Positions 12,686 through 24,900 of a DNA stretch of 64,000 nucleotides are shown here, in pieces. Every line of letters begins with the position of its first letter. Position 1 is the stretch's first letter. A model generated the notes under the pieces. It was not told where the DNA came from and ran no database searches. It worked only from the letters and a program-made list of their open reading frames with translations. Location of the stretch: NCBI GenBank assembly GCA_000697475.1, contig JNEU01001145.1, forward strand, positions 1 to 64,000, in the 5' to 3' direction. This stretch comes from Lichtheimia corymbifera B2541 (lineage: Eukaryota; Mucoromycota; Mucoromycetes; Mucorales; Lichtheimiaceae). The position numbers were made by a program, and so were the translations under genes.

Positions 12686-14268
12686 TCATAGGGCAATAAG
12701 TACGTAAAGAAGCGCGGATATGATTCCCACAACAATGGCGAGTGAGAATTGGAAGGATTTTGTCTGCCAAAACGATACGTTAAATGATTGTCTCGTTATT
12801 CCCGATGCCACAACATGTGTTACCTGCATGAAATCAAAGAGGGACGGTTTCCTGCTTTGTTCAAGATGCTTGATCCGCTTCTCCAGCATCATGCATTTGG
12901 TCTCGTATTGCTTACACCGCTCCTTTTCCATTGTCAAATCCTTCATTAGCCGTGAATAGCGTTCCTCAACATCCTGTGGATTGCAATTGCCGCTGTCGTC
13001 TCCCTCTCCATTCCGTGAAGTGCTGCCGACTGATTTATCCTTGCTTTGTTCTAGTGTGCGAATGATGCTTTCAAGTCGCCTAAGTTCTTGAGATGCTGAT
13101 GATATTGCTTGACTTTGATGCCGACATTTTTCAGCGTAAGATGACAGTTGTGCATGTGCCTCGTCCAATTTCCTTTGCATCTCGGTATTCCTTGCATCCT
13201 GTGAATGCCAGTCAGATACTTTCCTTACATAATCGCTCCTCCACAATGATCCCCCCCAACGTACCGCCTTAGTTAATCTCTCATCTTTGAGTGCTGCATC
13301 TCCAATTGCTTCCTTTGCTGATAATAGTTGTTGCTCAACGTCTTTGGAGCGCTGGATCTCTTGCTATTACAATAAATGGATGTCATATGATTAACACACG
13401 CGCATTTCCCGAATTCACCCCGTTACCAATAAAACCATTACCTGTAGCTTTCCCAACATCAATTCCCAATTCCGAGCAGACCACTTTTCTGATGATGATA
13501 ATTGCTTTGCGTCGCTGACGTTTGATGCTATGGGTGAAGATGTTGCTGAAGTGGAGTTGGAAGATGTCGAAGATAAAGAAGATGTGGATGCTTTCTTGTG
13601 TAGCTATATATTCAAATATGTGAGACATCATACAACATCCTTATTTCTCGTGTACCCTTTCTTACCTTATGATTGCTGTTACCATTTGCAAAACCAACAG
13701 TGAGATCTTTAAGCATATTGCTATCCACCTGGGAGAGCGATGTGGGAATAATATGAACTTGACACGAGACCTTGTGATAGAGGACTAATTGTATTGTGAT
13801 TAGCGAAGGCTTGATCCACACACACACGTACGTTAACATACTTGACCCATCGTCTTGTGAGATATCTATACCGAATTCAACCTGATCGGCCGGTTTTAGT
13901 TCCATGGCTGGGCTCTCTTCATTCTCGTTTGATAATCGTTGACCGTTTAAAAAGGTGCCGTTACTTGACTTGACGTCCTTGATGTATACCTGCATTGATT
14001 CCTCGTAAGAACCCCTCGTACGCACATATATCTCCTATCACTTTGGCCTATATACCTTGCCCTCTTCAGACCATATTTCAGCGTGTGTCCTTGACAGCAC
14101 CTTGGAATCAAAATACCCGTTCAATGGCCCTGGTGTCGTTTTGGATGATGTCTGTCGACCGATTCGTATACGCATATTGTCTCGCAACTCGAGTGTTTTG
14201 GTCTGAAACATAACATGTCGTGGTTGCAGCACCACAGTGATCACTGTGCTCCCGTTGGATTGTAACAT
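12686..14268 (-). CDS. FHA-domain tail-anchored protein (SLMAP / Far9-Far10 / Vps64-like)
   Basis: Five coding exons on the minus strand: 14268-14056, 13989-13842, 13784-13666, 13603-13442, 13363-12686; 439 aa. The FHA domain covers about residues 10-125 and shows the phosphothreonine-binding core: IGRQ, SRTHAEIW, DVKSSNGTFLNG, then VEFGIDI. A Ser/Thr-rich linker, a long coiled coil and a C-terminal hydrophobic anchor (SLAIVVGIISALLYVLIAL) follow. This order is that of SLMAP and yeast Far9/Far10, which place the STRIPAK phosphatase complex on ER and nuclear membranes. A likely 5' UTR intron (donor GTAAGT near 14332, acceptor near 14275) sits just upstream; an ATG at 14440 would be out of frame after it, so 14268 is taken as the start. 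Confidence 0.87.
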
Positions 14269-15138
14269 CAAGAACTGCGTTGAAGGGTATTAAGGCCAAT
14301 GTAACAGGGAGCCATGTCGTTGGCAACTTACTAGCACAGTATATTGAAATGAGGCGTGCTTGAATACAAAGGAGCGATGAGGGAAAAGGAAAGCAAGATG
14401 AGCAAAGTATCACGAGAGAAAAAGGGTCGTTGCTAGACATCCATCCTACCCACCCACACCATGTGCACTACTCCGATTTCCCACTACAACACGCGCGCTC
14501 GCAGAAAAATGCTTGTTATGCAGCAGTATATTACATGTCTCACTGTCTCCAATCTCAACTAAAGAGTGGTGTCGTTAGCTATCCTTCGTATTACATCAAC
14601 TTCTTCCTTTTATATATCCATGGTTAAACGTTGTTAGCTCACCTCGGGTGTCTTATTGTTAATACGTAATTTTTTCTAATCATGTATCTTGCTCTCAGAG
14701 AGGTAATAAGTCATTATTAATCACTGAGCTATGCTTTCAATCATTTGCCTACTCCATATGCATTGATCCGTGCGCAACAATATCGGAGACATTGTCCAAA
14801 TTCCCATTCATGCTGATAAATGAATACTATGTAATCGCTCACTATGATAATAACATTTGATCGCTATTATGTATACACACGTTGAAAATGATATGATGAC
14901 AAATACAAATGGTAGAAAGTTTATTTAGTCCATTGGAATAGTAGATACGGATAATTGATGTTGAGTGTACGGGAACTGACTCAGAAAACAGGCTTATACC
15001 AAGGGAACTACCATAATTAGTATTGACATTAGCAGGCTGAAGGCTGTGCTAAATGTTCGTCGTCGTAATCAGTGATCCATATAAAAGTAAACCACACCTT
15101 GAGCGAAAAATGAACCATATCATTTCTCTTGTTTCATT
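14269..15138. promoter_or_regulatory. divergent intergenic region with upstream element and TATA box
   Basis: Separates the FHA gene (-) from the first acyltransferase (+). At 15009-15026 is TACCATAATTAGTATTGA, repeated with two changes before the second acyltransferase at 17145-17162. A TATA box (CCATATAAAAG, 15078-15088) lies about 55 bp before the ATG at 15139. The FHA gene's 5' UTR and its probable intron lie in 14269-14450. Confidence 0.5.
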
Positions 15139-16539
15139 ATGATTACCGAGCAACGTCCCCTTGGCCTTTTGGAAAAATACCAGATCTCCAAGCTTCTTAC
15201 CAAGTGCTATGGATCAGTGACAGGCACTGCCTTGTTGCGACACAACAGTCCTGCCCCTGCCACTGACAAGCAAGCTATCAAAACGTTTTACCTGAATAGG
15301 CTATATCCTGCTATATACCGCCTTGTTCAAAAACATCCCCAGCTCACTATGCGTGTCCAAAGTGATGATGAGCCAACCGCTCGATTTGCTACGGTGTCTC
15401 ATCTCAACCTTGCAGATATTGTGAACGTGAATTCAAATGTCAAGTTTTGGGAGCAAGCTGTGATCGATGATATTATATCCACCGAGGTTGACAAGGAATT
15501 TAAAACAAGTGGCTGTTATCCACAGCCTGGCAACTTATGGAGTCTACGCATTGATACACACCCGGAACGTCCCCACGAATGTGCCATCTCTTTTACTCTA
15601 CACCACGTGATCGGTGATGGCAAGAGCATAATGGTGTTCTGGAAAGAGTTATTGGAGCAGCTCAAGGACGGTGAAATGGTCGATGGCAGCAATGGGTACC
15701 GAATCGATATCGAGGAGCTCCACATAATTAAACCTCCACAAGAACACCGCAACCTAGTGATGCCTGATGAGATCAAGCTACCAGGTACCAAGGAAGACGA
15801 ATTAGCCATGTGGCAAGGAGACTATGAAGCCATCCGTGACAAGGCTACCCAAAAACATGACACAGCTGTACGCACAGTCGTCGTGGATGGTGAATACTGG
15901 CCCAAGATTGTGAAGAAATGCAAGCAACATAGAGTCACCCCACATGCAGCATTGATGATTGCTTGTGCTCTTGCATTTGCTGAACTGTACCCAGATCGAG
16001 TTGTGCGTACAATGACACCCGTTAATACACGACCTCTTTGTGATCCACCTGTACCTGAAGATGAAATGGGCAACTTTTTCGGCAACTTTTTCCGTTTCTG
16101 GCGTCCTGGATTTTCAGATGGCAAATCTTTTTGGGAGCTTGCAATTGAATACCAAGCATGTGTGCGTAAAGGAAAAGCCTTTGCAGCTGGTTTTGCTAAT
16201 CATTTCTTTGGCCAATTCAAAAATTACCCTGAAGATTTCAACAATTACTGGTATTCCAATTGGGAAAAGTATCCTATGGGCCGTTCAGGTGGTATCTGCG
16301 TTTCTGATGTGGGACTCATATCAACCAAGCGTGTGACAAGCACTGAGTGGCAGCTTCAAGAAATCTTCTTCAATCAAAGTAGCCACATGTATACGCTTGC
16401 GCTCTCTGTTAACACAATCAGCACAGCAAGCGCTATGCAAGCTTGTATTGCATGGCAACGAAACGCGTTGGATATTTCAAAAGCTGATCGATATGGCTCA
16501 TTGATAGCTAAATATCTTATTCAATGCATAGACCAATAA
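15139..16539 (+). CDS. CoA-dependent acyltransferase-like protein, HHxxxDG family, copy 1
   Basis: Single exon, 466 aa. The sequence HHVIGDGKS at about residue 155 is the catalytic HHxxxDG motif of the CoA-dependent acyltransferase fold (alcohol acetyltransferases, condensation domains, WS/DGAT). Length and N-terminal half fit the fungal alcohol O-acetyltransferase branch (PF07247-like), which makes acetate esters from alcohols and acetyl-CoA. No membrane segment or signal peptide is evident. It has a near-identical neighbour at 17270, about 80% identical by eye, so this is a recent tandem duplication. The real acceptor is not known. Confidence 0.85.
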   Translation: MITEQRPLGLLEKYQISKLLTKCYGSVTGTALLRHNSPAPATDKQAIKTFYLNRLYPAIYRLVQKHPQLTMRVQSDDEPTARFATVSHLNLADIVNVNSNVKFWEQAVIDDIISTEVDKEFKTSGCYPQPGNLWSLRIDTHPERPHECAISFTLHHVIGDGKSIMVFWKELLEQLKDGEMVDGSNGYRIDIEELHIIKPPQEHRNLVMPDEIKLPGTKEDELAMWQGDYEAIRDKATQKHDTAVRTVVVDGEYWPKIVKKCKQHRVTPHAALMIACALAFAELYPDRVVRTMTPVNTRPLCDPPVPEDEMGNFFGNFFRFWRPGFSDGKSFWELAIEYQACVRKGKAFAAGFANHFFGQFKNYPEDFNNYWYSNWEKYPMGRSGGICVSDVGLISTKRVTSTEWQLQEIFFNQSSHMYTLALSVNTISTASAMQACIAWQRNALDISKADRYGSLIAKYLIQCIDQ

Positions 16540-17269
16540 AATCAACCACCGACGCTTCATCATGATTTCTTTTTGTATTGCATATTCATCCATAATAAAG
16601 CCATCTATAATCATTGGTTAATATGGGTCATTGTTCATATCCAATCATCTCCGCAATCAATTAAACCAACGCCTTTGTATGCAACATAGCCATTGGTAGC
16701 ACTCCGATTCTTATGCAAATCATGTTTCGCTCGTTCTCCAATCTCATTCAAGTAAGCTTTACGTCACTGGCTACATTCTCCACATAATATCAGGCTTCCT
16801 TTGTGTGATTTGTGTTAATGCCGGTAGGGGAGATATAATCGTCTTCTTTAGAAACACAGTTGAAAGTGGATAGCACGGACTCTTAATCATGCATGACCCC
16901 AAGGTGTAGAATCCTTCACCAAGAGCCATTGACCTCTACCTTTGACAGCAGGTGCATGCGCTGTACAGCATAGCTAGTTGCACATTAATTATACTCATTC
17001 AAGCATATGTATGTTTTTGGTGATCGTTTACTAAAGACTATGGCATGATACATGTTAAGCGCCCTGATTTGATCAAGGATTAAACAGATGCGGGTAATTG
17101 TTAATGAGTACTCCGGGAGAATGATTCAAGGGGCAGGGAGGAGTTACCATAATTAGCATCGAAATGGAGAAAATGGTTTTGCTGAGTAATAGCTGTTCTC
17201 CAAACGTGACTCATAAATGAACCTATTACTTGAACAAAGGAACCGACATCGTTTTCTTTCGTTCCTTTG
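16540..17269. promoter_or_regulatory. spacer between the acyltransferase copies
   Basis: 730 bp without a gene. The last 125 bp repeat part of the copy 1 promoter (TACCATAATTAGCATCGA at 17145-17162). Where copy 1 has a TATA box, copy 2 has only TCATAAATG at 17211-17219, so the promoter has diverged. Confidence 0.5.
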
Positions 17270-18661
17270 ATGATCACCGAGCAACGTCCCCTAGGCCTTT
17301 TGGAAAAGTACCAGATTGCCAAGCTTCTTACAAAATGCTATGGCTCAGTGACAGCCGCCGCCTCGTTGCACCACAACAGCGCTGCACCCTGTGGTGATGA
17401 TAAGCAAGCTATCAAAAAGTTTTACCTGGATAGACTATATCCCGCTATATCCCGTCTTGTTCAAAAGCATCCCCAGCTCACTATGATTGTGCTCGATGCT
17501 GATAAGCCAACCGCTCGATTTGCTACTTTATCATCGTTCAACCTTGCGGATATTGTGCATGTGAATACCAACATCAAGTTTTGGGATCAAGCTGTTATCA
17601 ATGACATTATCTCTACCGAAGTCGACAAGGAATTTGACACCAACATTCAAACTACCCCTTTATGGAGCCTGCGCATTGATACACACCCCGAACGTTCCCA
17701 CGAGTGTGTCATATCCTTTACACTGCACCACGTGATCGGTGATGGCAAGACCATGTCATTATTCTGGAAAGAGTTATTGGAACAGCTCAAGGATGGTGAA
17801 GTGGTTGATAGCAATGACTACGAAATTGATATTGTGGAGCCCCACACAATTAAACCTCCACAAGAACACCGCAACCCAGTGATGCCTGATGAGATCAAAC
17901 CACCAGGTACCAAGGAAGACGAATTAGCCATGTGGCAAGGAGACTATGAAGCCATCCGTGACAAAGCTACCCAAAAACATGATACAGCTGTACGCACAGT
18001 CGTAGTGGATGGCGAACATTGGCCCAAGATTGTAAAGACTTGTAAGCAACATGGAGTCACTCCACATGCAGCATTGATGGTTGCTTGTGCTCTTGCGTTT
18101 GCTGAGCTGTATCCAGATCGAGTTGTGCGCACAATGACGCCTGTCAATACACGACCTCTTTGTGATCCACCTGTACCAGAAGATGAAATGGGCAACTTTT
18201 TTGGTGTCTTTTTCCGTTTCTGGCATCCCGGATTTTCAACTGGCAAATCTTTTTGGGAGCTTGCAATTGAATATCAAGCACGTGTACGCGAGCAAAAGGC
18301 TGATGCAGCTGCGTTTGCTGACAAGGTCCTTGGTCCTCTCAAAAACTACCCTGAAGATTTCAACGACTACTGGTATTCCAACTGGGAAAAGTATCCTATG
18401 GGAAGAGCAGGCGGTATTGGTGTATCTGATTTGGGTCTCATATCCACGAAAAACGTAACAACCACTGAATGGCAACTTCAAGAAATCTTCTTCAATCAAA
18501 GCACCCATATGTATACTATTGCACTGGCTGTCAACACCATTAGCACAGCAAGTGCTATGCAAGCTTGTATTTCATGGCAACGTAACACGTTGGATATCTC
18601 AAAGGCTGATCGATATGGCTCTTTGATAGCTAAATACCTTATTCAATGCATAGATCAATAA
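17270..18661 (+). CDS. CoA-dependent acyltransferase-like protein, HHxxxDG family, copy 2
   Basis: Single exon, 463 aa. It keeps the catalytic HHVIGDGK motif near residue 151 and the same C-terminal block (NTRPLCDPPVPEDEMGNFF, then WYSNWEKYPMG) as copy 1. Differences gather at the N-terminus (VTAAASLHHN against VTGTALLRHN) and between residues 120 and 135, where copy 2 lacks a few residues. The ATG at 17270 lines up with the copy 1 start; the TTG just before it is not needed. Both copies look intact. Confidence 0.85.
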   Translation: MITEQRPLGLLEKYQIAKLLTKCYGSVTAAASLHHNSAAPCGDDKQAIKKFYLDRLYPAISRLVQKHPQLTMIVLDADKPTARFATLSSFNLADIVHVNTNIKFWDQAVINDIISTEVDKEFDTNIQTTPLWSLRIDTHPERSHECVISFTLHHVIGDGKTMSLFWKELLEQLKDGEVVDSNDYEIDIVEPHTIKPPQEHRNPVMPDEIKPPGTKEDELAMWQGDYEAIRDKATQKHDTAVRTVVVDGEHWPKIVKTCKQHGVTPHAALMVACALAFAELYPDRVVRTMTPVNTRPLCDPPVPEDEMGNFFGVFFRFWHPGFSTGKSFWELAIEYQARVREQKADAAAFADKVLGPLKNYPEDFNDYWYSNWEKYPMGRAGGIGVSDLGLISTKNVTTTEWQLQEIFFNQSTHMYTIALAVNTISTASAMQACISWQRNTLDISKADRYGSLIAKYLIQCIDQ

Positions 18662-20555
18662 TCAACCATCACCATCTCCCACCCTATATTATTAATTAAA
18701 GTAACTATCTTACAAGGTCTACCTCACAAAAGAAAAGGAACATTGTCGCGACACTATTGACAAGGTCTACATCTTTATAACCACTGTAGCCGTTGCCCTA
18801 GTAAACACATAAAAAAGGGGGATATGTTATGCTATCGAATACAGCACATATACTTCTACATAACCATCCTGCATTTGCCATATCATAACCTTTCTATAAT
18901 GTAATGCATCAAGTCCCCACACACGGAGAGATCCAACTCAGAAAGAGGGCAAGTCTTTAGAAACTTAGAAGTGGTTGGCAACGGGACGTCGTATTCGCTA
19001 AAGTGATCCTTGAACCCAACATCGTCATTCATGAGGTAAGCTGAGAGGCATAACAAATTGATTCAATGGGAGAGGTACTTCAATTTGGAAAGTTTCTATC
19101 CTTTGAGTGTGCATTGTATAAAGGTGGACGAATGGACGTGTGGGGCCGAATTATGCACGAAACATGAAGTTGGAAGATGATGGTTGTACTTGGTTGACAG
19201 GTTGCACAAAGCATGTTGATCGTAACTGCCATGGATGCACCGATCGTACGGATGACAGCATCATGAATGGTCATGAACACATAAGCACAAGCTCTTTCTC
19301 CATCTGCTTCATACTTCACATAGCCATTTCCTTCCATCTCATGTATCAAAACAATATTCATATCATATCCATCAGAAGTTGTGTGTATTAAAGCAAGCTG
19401 CTACACATAAATAAAAACTGCTTCTATATAATGGCTATATGCTGTCCACGTAGAAAAGGCTGGAAGGCAGGTTGCTGCAGGTAACTTGAAACAATACATT
19501 GATCGTGGCAGAGGAGTGTAGAAGAGCGCGTGTTGTAGTAGAGTGACAGGATTGTGAACGCTGTTTGAGACAATGGAGTAAACACCTTGCTAATAGCAAC
19601 TGCTGGAATGAATGCTGTTACGTTTGGTTGTGGTCGAGGGGTGTGCAGGACAGCGTGTTGTATAAAAGAAAGACGTGTGTTGTCGTGGGGTGCACGCGCC
19701 ATGAGCTTGCCCAATCAGTCAAAGACATTCGGATCAAGACAGTTGTAGGATCGTCATGATGGGTTGAAGAGCACAATCGTTTGCAGGTAGCGGTTGTGCT
19801 TGAATGGGGCAACAGTTGAGAATGGGGGGAAGGAGGCAAGAGGTTGGGAGTGGAAGAACTGGAAATTAAATAGGTCAGGCACTGTCATGCAAATCCATGC
19901 ACACAGTAAATTGATCCATAATCTTAATATTGCTCACCTTGACCTCAAACTTGCACACAATATGCTCTTGGTCACGCTGATCAACTTTGTCATAATAAAG
20001 AACCTACATTTCATATGGAGATTTTGAATGGGAGTGTCCAAATGTAGGAGATACAATGACCGGACGAGTACGCACAGAAGTGGGGTGTACGGTTCATTAA
20101 TTGACACGACCCCTGTTCCACCATAGATTTAAAGCATGAAGATGACGAGCCGAAGCAGTATATAGAATGGTTCATTTGCAAAGTATTGGAAGTGGTAGGG
20201 GGCAGTCTATTAGTTGTCAGTTTATGAACTGCGAAATTAATTAAGCTATGCTGATGTTTGAGCTGATGAACATGATCTAGAGCAGCTAAGTTTCCTTCCA
20301 TATTGTACATACGGATGGCAAAGGGCTACAGTTTCCTGTAAAGATGAAAACTGCGAGTTTGCAATGTGGTTGCGTAAAGGTGTAAGTTTATTATAAGATT
20401 ACTACTCCATAGGTAATGTTGATCCACTCAATGAGATATAAAAAGCTTACAAGCGAAGCAGTAAAGCCTTATAATATGATTGCATTCACAACGAAGGATT
20501 CTTTTTTCAAGCAAGTTTTATTTTTCTATCAGGCCATCAAGATCAATCCTCATAT
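18662..20555. other. gene-poor region containing an inverted repeat copy
   Basis: About 1.9 kb with no supported gene. 19355-20026 is copy B of the dispersed repeat. A frame of about 96 codons on the minus strand (19424-19714) lies wholly in the repeat and is broken in copy A. The rest is AT-rich and includes the fumarase 3' UTR side. Confidence 0.6.
19355..20026 (-). repeat. dispersed repeat, copy B (inverted)
   Basis: The reverse complement of this stretch aligns with 416-1010. It is slightly longer, with insertions around 19510-19560 and 19640-19660. The two copies differ by many scattered substitutions, so the insertion or duplication is not recent. Together they flank about 18 kb, from the F-box gene to the acyltransferases. 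Confidence 0.75.
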
Positions 20556-22542
20556 TTATTTGGGACCAATCATCTCCTCGGGGCGGACCCATTGCTTGAA
20601 TTGCTCCTCAGTCAAGACACCAAGAGAGATGGCAGCTTCCTTGAGAGTGGTGCCTTCCTTGTGAGCCTTCTTGGCGCACTTGGCAGCATTGTCGTAACCA
20701 ATGTGGGGGTTAAGAGCTATGAAATACCAGCATGTTAGCTATCTCTCCAATATCATTCACAATAAAATGCCCTTACCAGTGACCAACATGAGGGATTCGT
20801 TCATGATGCTGTTGATCTTTTCTTCATTGGCCTTGATACCAACAACGCAGTTCTTGGTGAAGGAGTTGGAAGCATCAGCCAAAAGACGAACGGATTGAAG
20901 CAAGTTGCGGATCATGACGGGCTTGAAGACGTTCAATTCAAAGTGACCGTTGGCACCAGCAAAGCTGACAGCGGTTTGGTTGCTATATAAACTTCACGTT
21001 AGATCTCTGATGATACACAATAAGCATATTGAAGAATATACATACCCAATAACCTGAGCACAAACCATGGTCATAGCTTCACATTGAGTGGGGTTGACCT
21101 TGCCAGGCATGATAGAAGAACCAGGTTCGTTTTCAGGAAGGGCGAGCTCACCAAGACCGCAACGAGGACCGGAACCAAGGAAACGAATGTCGTTGGCAAT
21201 CTTGTGAAGGGAAACAGCGACAGTGTTCAAAGCACCATGGGCTTCAACAACGGCATCGTGGGCAGCAAGAGCCTCAAACTAGATGACTCATTATTAGTAT
21301 TATATACTGTATTCCATCCTCATCATCCATACCTTGTTGGGGGCAGTCTTGAATGGCAAACCAGTGATGGTGGCAATAGCAGCGGCAACCTTCTCATCGA
21401 AGCCCTTGCGGGTGTTGATACCAGTGCCAACAGCAGTACCACCTTGTGCAAGGTTGTACAAACGAGGAAGGGTGGATTCGACACGCTCCAAACCATAGTT
21501 GAGTTGTTGAACGTAGCCAGAGAATTCTTGACCAAGGGTCAAAGGAGTAGCATCCTGCAAGTGAGTACGGCCAATCTTGATGATATGGTTGAATTCATCG
21601 GACTTGGCCTTGAGAGCATCACGCAAAGTGGTCAATGCAGGGATCAAACGGCTAGTGATCTCAGTGACAGCAGCCACGTGCATAGCAGTAGGGAAGCTAA
21701 TATATCCAGATATATATGAGTGCTTCATGATCCCTTTCCCTTTTCTTATCCGTATACTCACGTGTCGTTGGAAGACTGGCTCATGTTAACGTGATCGTTG
21801 GGATGAACAGGGTTCTTGCTACCAAGCTCACCACCCAAAAGCTCAATGGCACGGTTGGAGATGACTTCATTGACGTTCATGCTAAAAGATATCAATGGTA
21901 GATGAATAAGGGTGCTTTCATTGCCACTAGCTTATACTTACTTGGATTGAGTACCCGAACCGGTTTGCCAGACGACAAGAGGGAAGTGGTCCAAGAGAGT
22001 ACCGTCAATAACCTATTTCCAAGGTGGTGAGATAACATAGTAACATATATCCACGCGATATTTACCTCATCAGCGGCCTTTTGAATGGCTTCGCCAACCT
22101 TAGGATCCAAACCATAGGTCATGTTAACTTGAGCAGCAGCCTTCTTGAGGACACCAAAGGCTTGGATCAAGGGCTCAGGCATGCGTTCACGGGGACCACC
22201 AATGTCAAAGTTCTGAAGGGAGCTATAACCATTTTACTGATAAGAAAGCTTATCTCGGTAACACGTTATATGCATCTTACCGCTGAGTCTGAGCACCCCA
22301 GTAGCGATCAGCAGGGACTTGGAGATCACCAAAAGTGTCGCGTTCAGAACGGAATTTTTGCTATGTGCAAGTACAATCAATCGTTGAGTACACAGGGCCT
22401 GTCAAAAGTATATACAAGAGCGGGGAAAGGGCAATGCATAATAACGAGTGCTCACCATGGCAATGAATGAGGTGCTGAAGGCACGAGCCTGACGAGTGGC
22501 AGCAGCTTTCAAAGGCTGAGAGGCGGTGAGAGCGCGCAACAT
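20556..22542 (-). CDS. FUM1: fumarate hydratase, class II, with mitochondrial presequence
   Basis: Nine exons on the minus strand: 22542-22456, 22360-22281, 22222-22066, 22012-21942, 21881-21762, 21696-21333, 21278-21046, 20982-20777, 20716-20556; 492 aa. The first exon is an Arg/Ala/Ser-rich mitochondrial targeting peptide ([20 protein letters not shown]). Then come the fumarase blocks [46 protein letters not shown] and the active-site loop [15 protein letters not shown] near residue 347. It hydrates fumarate to malate in the citric acid cycle; fungi often make a cytosolic form from the same gene. Length and residues are normal. Confidence 0.97.
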
Positions 22543-23610
22543 ATTGTACAAGACGTCAACAAAAAAAGTGCTGGGGAAGAGGAACACACGTTTCGGCGCT
22601 TTGTAGCAGGGGTGGGTTCTTCAACTTAACTCCGATCGTCCCTTTCTTGCTGCACTTTCAAGGTGTCCTTGTGATCCGAGTCGATCCGTATGTGCACGTG
22701 CCAGTGAATGATGAGGCAACATCCTTTCTGGAAAAAATAAACAAGGATCCTACATTTCAATGAGAATATAATCAAGTTGTTGGTCATTGTCGGAGGTCCA
22801 CCCAAAGCATCCTATTCCATCCCGACATGTAATCTCCCCACAAAGAGAATACACCCCAATCATTATATATATCATCTTTGATGGCCCTTTTCGCTTCACA
22901 TCCATATACAAGGATCCCACAAGGAACAACGTCCCACCTCATGCTGTTAAGTAAAGTCAAAAACTATTCCCATCAATCAATAAATGTCAATTCGTAAAAG
23001 TTGAACGTGGTCTTTTGTGTATCCAGGGGGCATTATTCAATTCATTGTTATACTACTTTCATTATCCCATTATGCGATCAAGTAGATTGCGTATTAGCGG
23101 TCTATGAAACTGACATAAAGAAGTACCAAAGAGCAAAGCCATGATGGTAACTTTATGCGCTGCACTTACCAATAAGTACATCCTATGCTTGGATGTAGAA
23201 AATGTCTTATGTTTAATGATCTAAGTATCAGATAATGTAGCAACGTGAATGACAAAAAGTAGATTTGGCTAATGCGCTGTAAAATGGATAATTCTGCAAA
23301 AGGAACATCAATGCCGCAGCTGTTTTATTACCATAGCAACCCAATACCATCCATGCCAACCGATTACCAATTGCAGAGTTAGATTAGTCATCATCTGTGA
23401 CAATATGTTATTTACTACAGATTCACATGTATCCATGGTAATCAAGGAGATTGATGCTTTCCAAATTCTTTATGACTGAAAAAAGATATACAGAGAGTGG
23501 TTGGAAGGATTATGAAATTGTCCACATAAAAAGATGCACATGATGAATCCGAAAAAGAGGGGGAAAAACGAGAAAGGAATTCTTCTATGTTGAATGTGCG
23601 TTTTCATATT
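22543..23610. other. intergenic, no gene seen
   Basis: 1.07 kb between the fumarase 5' end and the Hsp40 3' end. AT-rich, with no frame of interest and no repeat seen. The fumarase promoter should lie within the first few hundred bases. Confidence 0.4.
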
Positions 23611-24900
23611 TTACTGCTGAGCACACTGAACACCGGGGCCACCTCTAGGATCATCATCTTCATCGTCGTATGCTTGTGATCTCGAGGTTTGGTAGCCATC
23701 TGCATCAGCCATGACAACTTCATCGACATGCTTGTTATCAAAGGAGGGAAGAGGATTGCGGGCAGGCAAGATGGCATCAAGCTTGCTGATAGTTTCGGCA
23801 TCAGCCCAGTTGGGATCTGGGAATTCGACGTTGAATTTGACAAACATGTGACCGTGGTCATGGTGGCGATAAGTGGGCATGCCCTCGTTGGGAATAACCT
23901 TGACCATGTCAGGCTTGATGGCTTCACCAGGAAGGACAGTGACAAGAAGTACACGATCATCAAGGTGGGGAATAGCAAATTGACCACCAGCAAGAGCAGT
24001 CAACAAGTCGATCTTTGCTTCATAGACCAAGTCGTCACCCTTACGTTGGAAGCGGGGATGGGGCTTTTCGTCGATAGCAATGATGATATCACCTGGAATG
24101 ATGCCTGGTGCCTGATCACCTTCGCCAGAGAATGTGATACGTTGACCATCTCGCATACCCTTGTCGATGAACACCTCAAGGATCTTGCGTTCGCTCATAA
24201 CCTTCTTGCCCATGCAGTGCTTGCAACGATCCTTTTCATTGACGATTTCACCTTCACCACGGCAATCACCGCAAGGTTGTTGGATTTGTTGAACCATAGG
24301 ACCCATTTGTCTCATAATGATACGAACACCTTGACCACCACAAGTACGACAAGTTTGAACAGCACCTTCCTTGCCACCACGACCCTCACAACGAGAACAA
24401 AGAACACTCTTTTGCAAAGCGAGCTTGGATGTCTTGCCAGCATATAGATCTTCCAAGGACACCTTGAGATGATGCATCATGTCTTTACCACGACGAGGAC
24501 CTGAAGGACGACTGGATCGACCACCACCACCAAAGAGACCTCCACCAAAGAGTTGCGAGAATAGATCCTCAGCATCCATACCGCCCATACCACCTTGGCC
24601 GTTCAAGCCTTCCTCGCCAAACTGATCGTACATCTGTCGCTTTTCAGAATCAGAGAGAATCTCATATGCATGAGAGATTTCCTTGAACTTGTCACCAGCT
24701 TCAGGGTTCTACATGACCATGACGTACACACCCAATCTGTCAGCATGTCGCACATTGACGCACATGGATTACAAAGGCACACTCCTTACCTTGTCAGGAT
24801 GGTACTTGAGTGCAAGCTTTCTGTAAGCTTTCTTTAACTCGCTCTCGGAAGCGTCAGGGCTAACGCCTAGAATATCATAGTACTTGGATTCTCGAACCAT
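23611..24900 (-). CDS. YDJ1: type I Hsp40 co-chaperone (Ydj1/Mas5-like), farnesylation motif
   Basis: Two exons on the minus strand, 24900-24790 and 24708-23611; 402 aa. The J domain has HPD at residues 34-36, which stimulates Hsp70 ATPase. A Gly/Phe region ([13 protein letters not shown]) follows, then a zinc-finger domain with four CxxCxGxG-type repeats ([32 protein letters not shown]), then the client-binding C-terminal domains. The last four residues CAQQ form a CaaX box, so it is probably farnesylated and partly attached to ER or mitochondrial membranes, as in yeast Ydj1. All family residues are in place. Confidence 0.97.

Noticed and set aside
19424..19714. 96-codon frame in repeat copy B
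   Set aside because: The matching part of copy A has stops, so the frame is not conserved.
21084..21719. 211-codon frame antisense to fumarase
   Set aside because: It crosses the sense introns and is explained by codon bias of the opposite strand.
23689..24447. 252-codon frame antisense to the Hsp40 gene
   Set aside because: It mirrors the strong codon bias of the sense gene; its translation is Thr/Leu-rich and has no domain.
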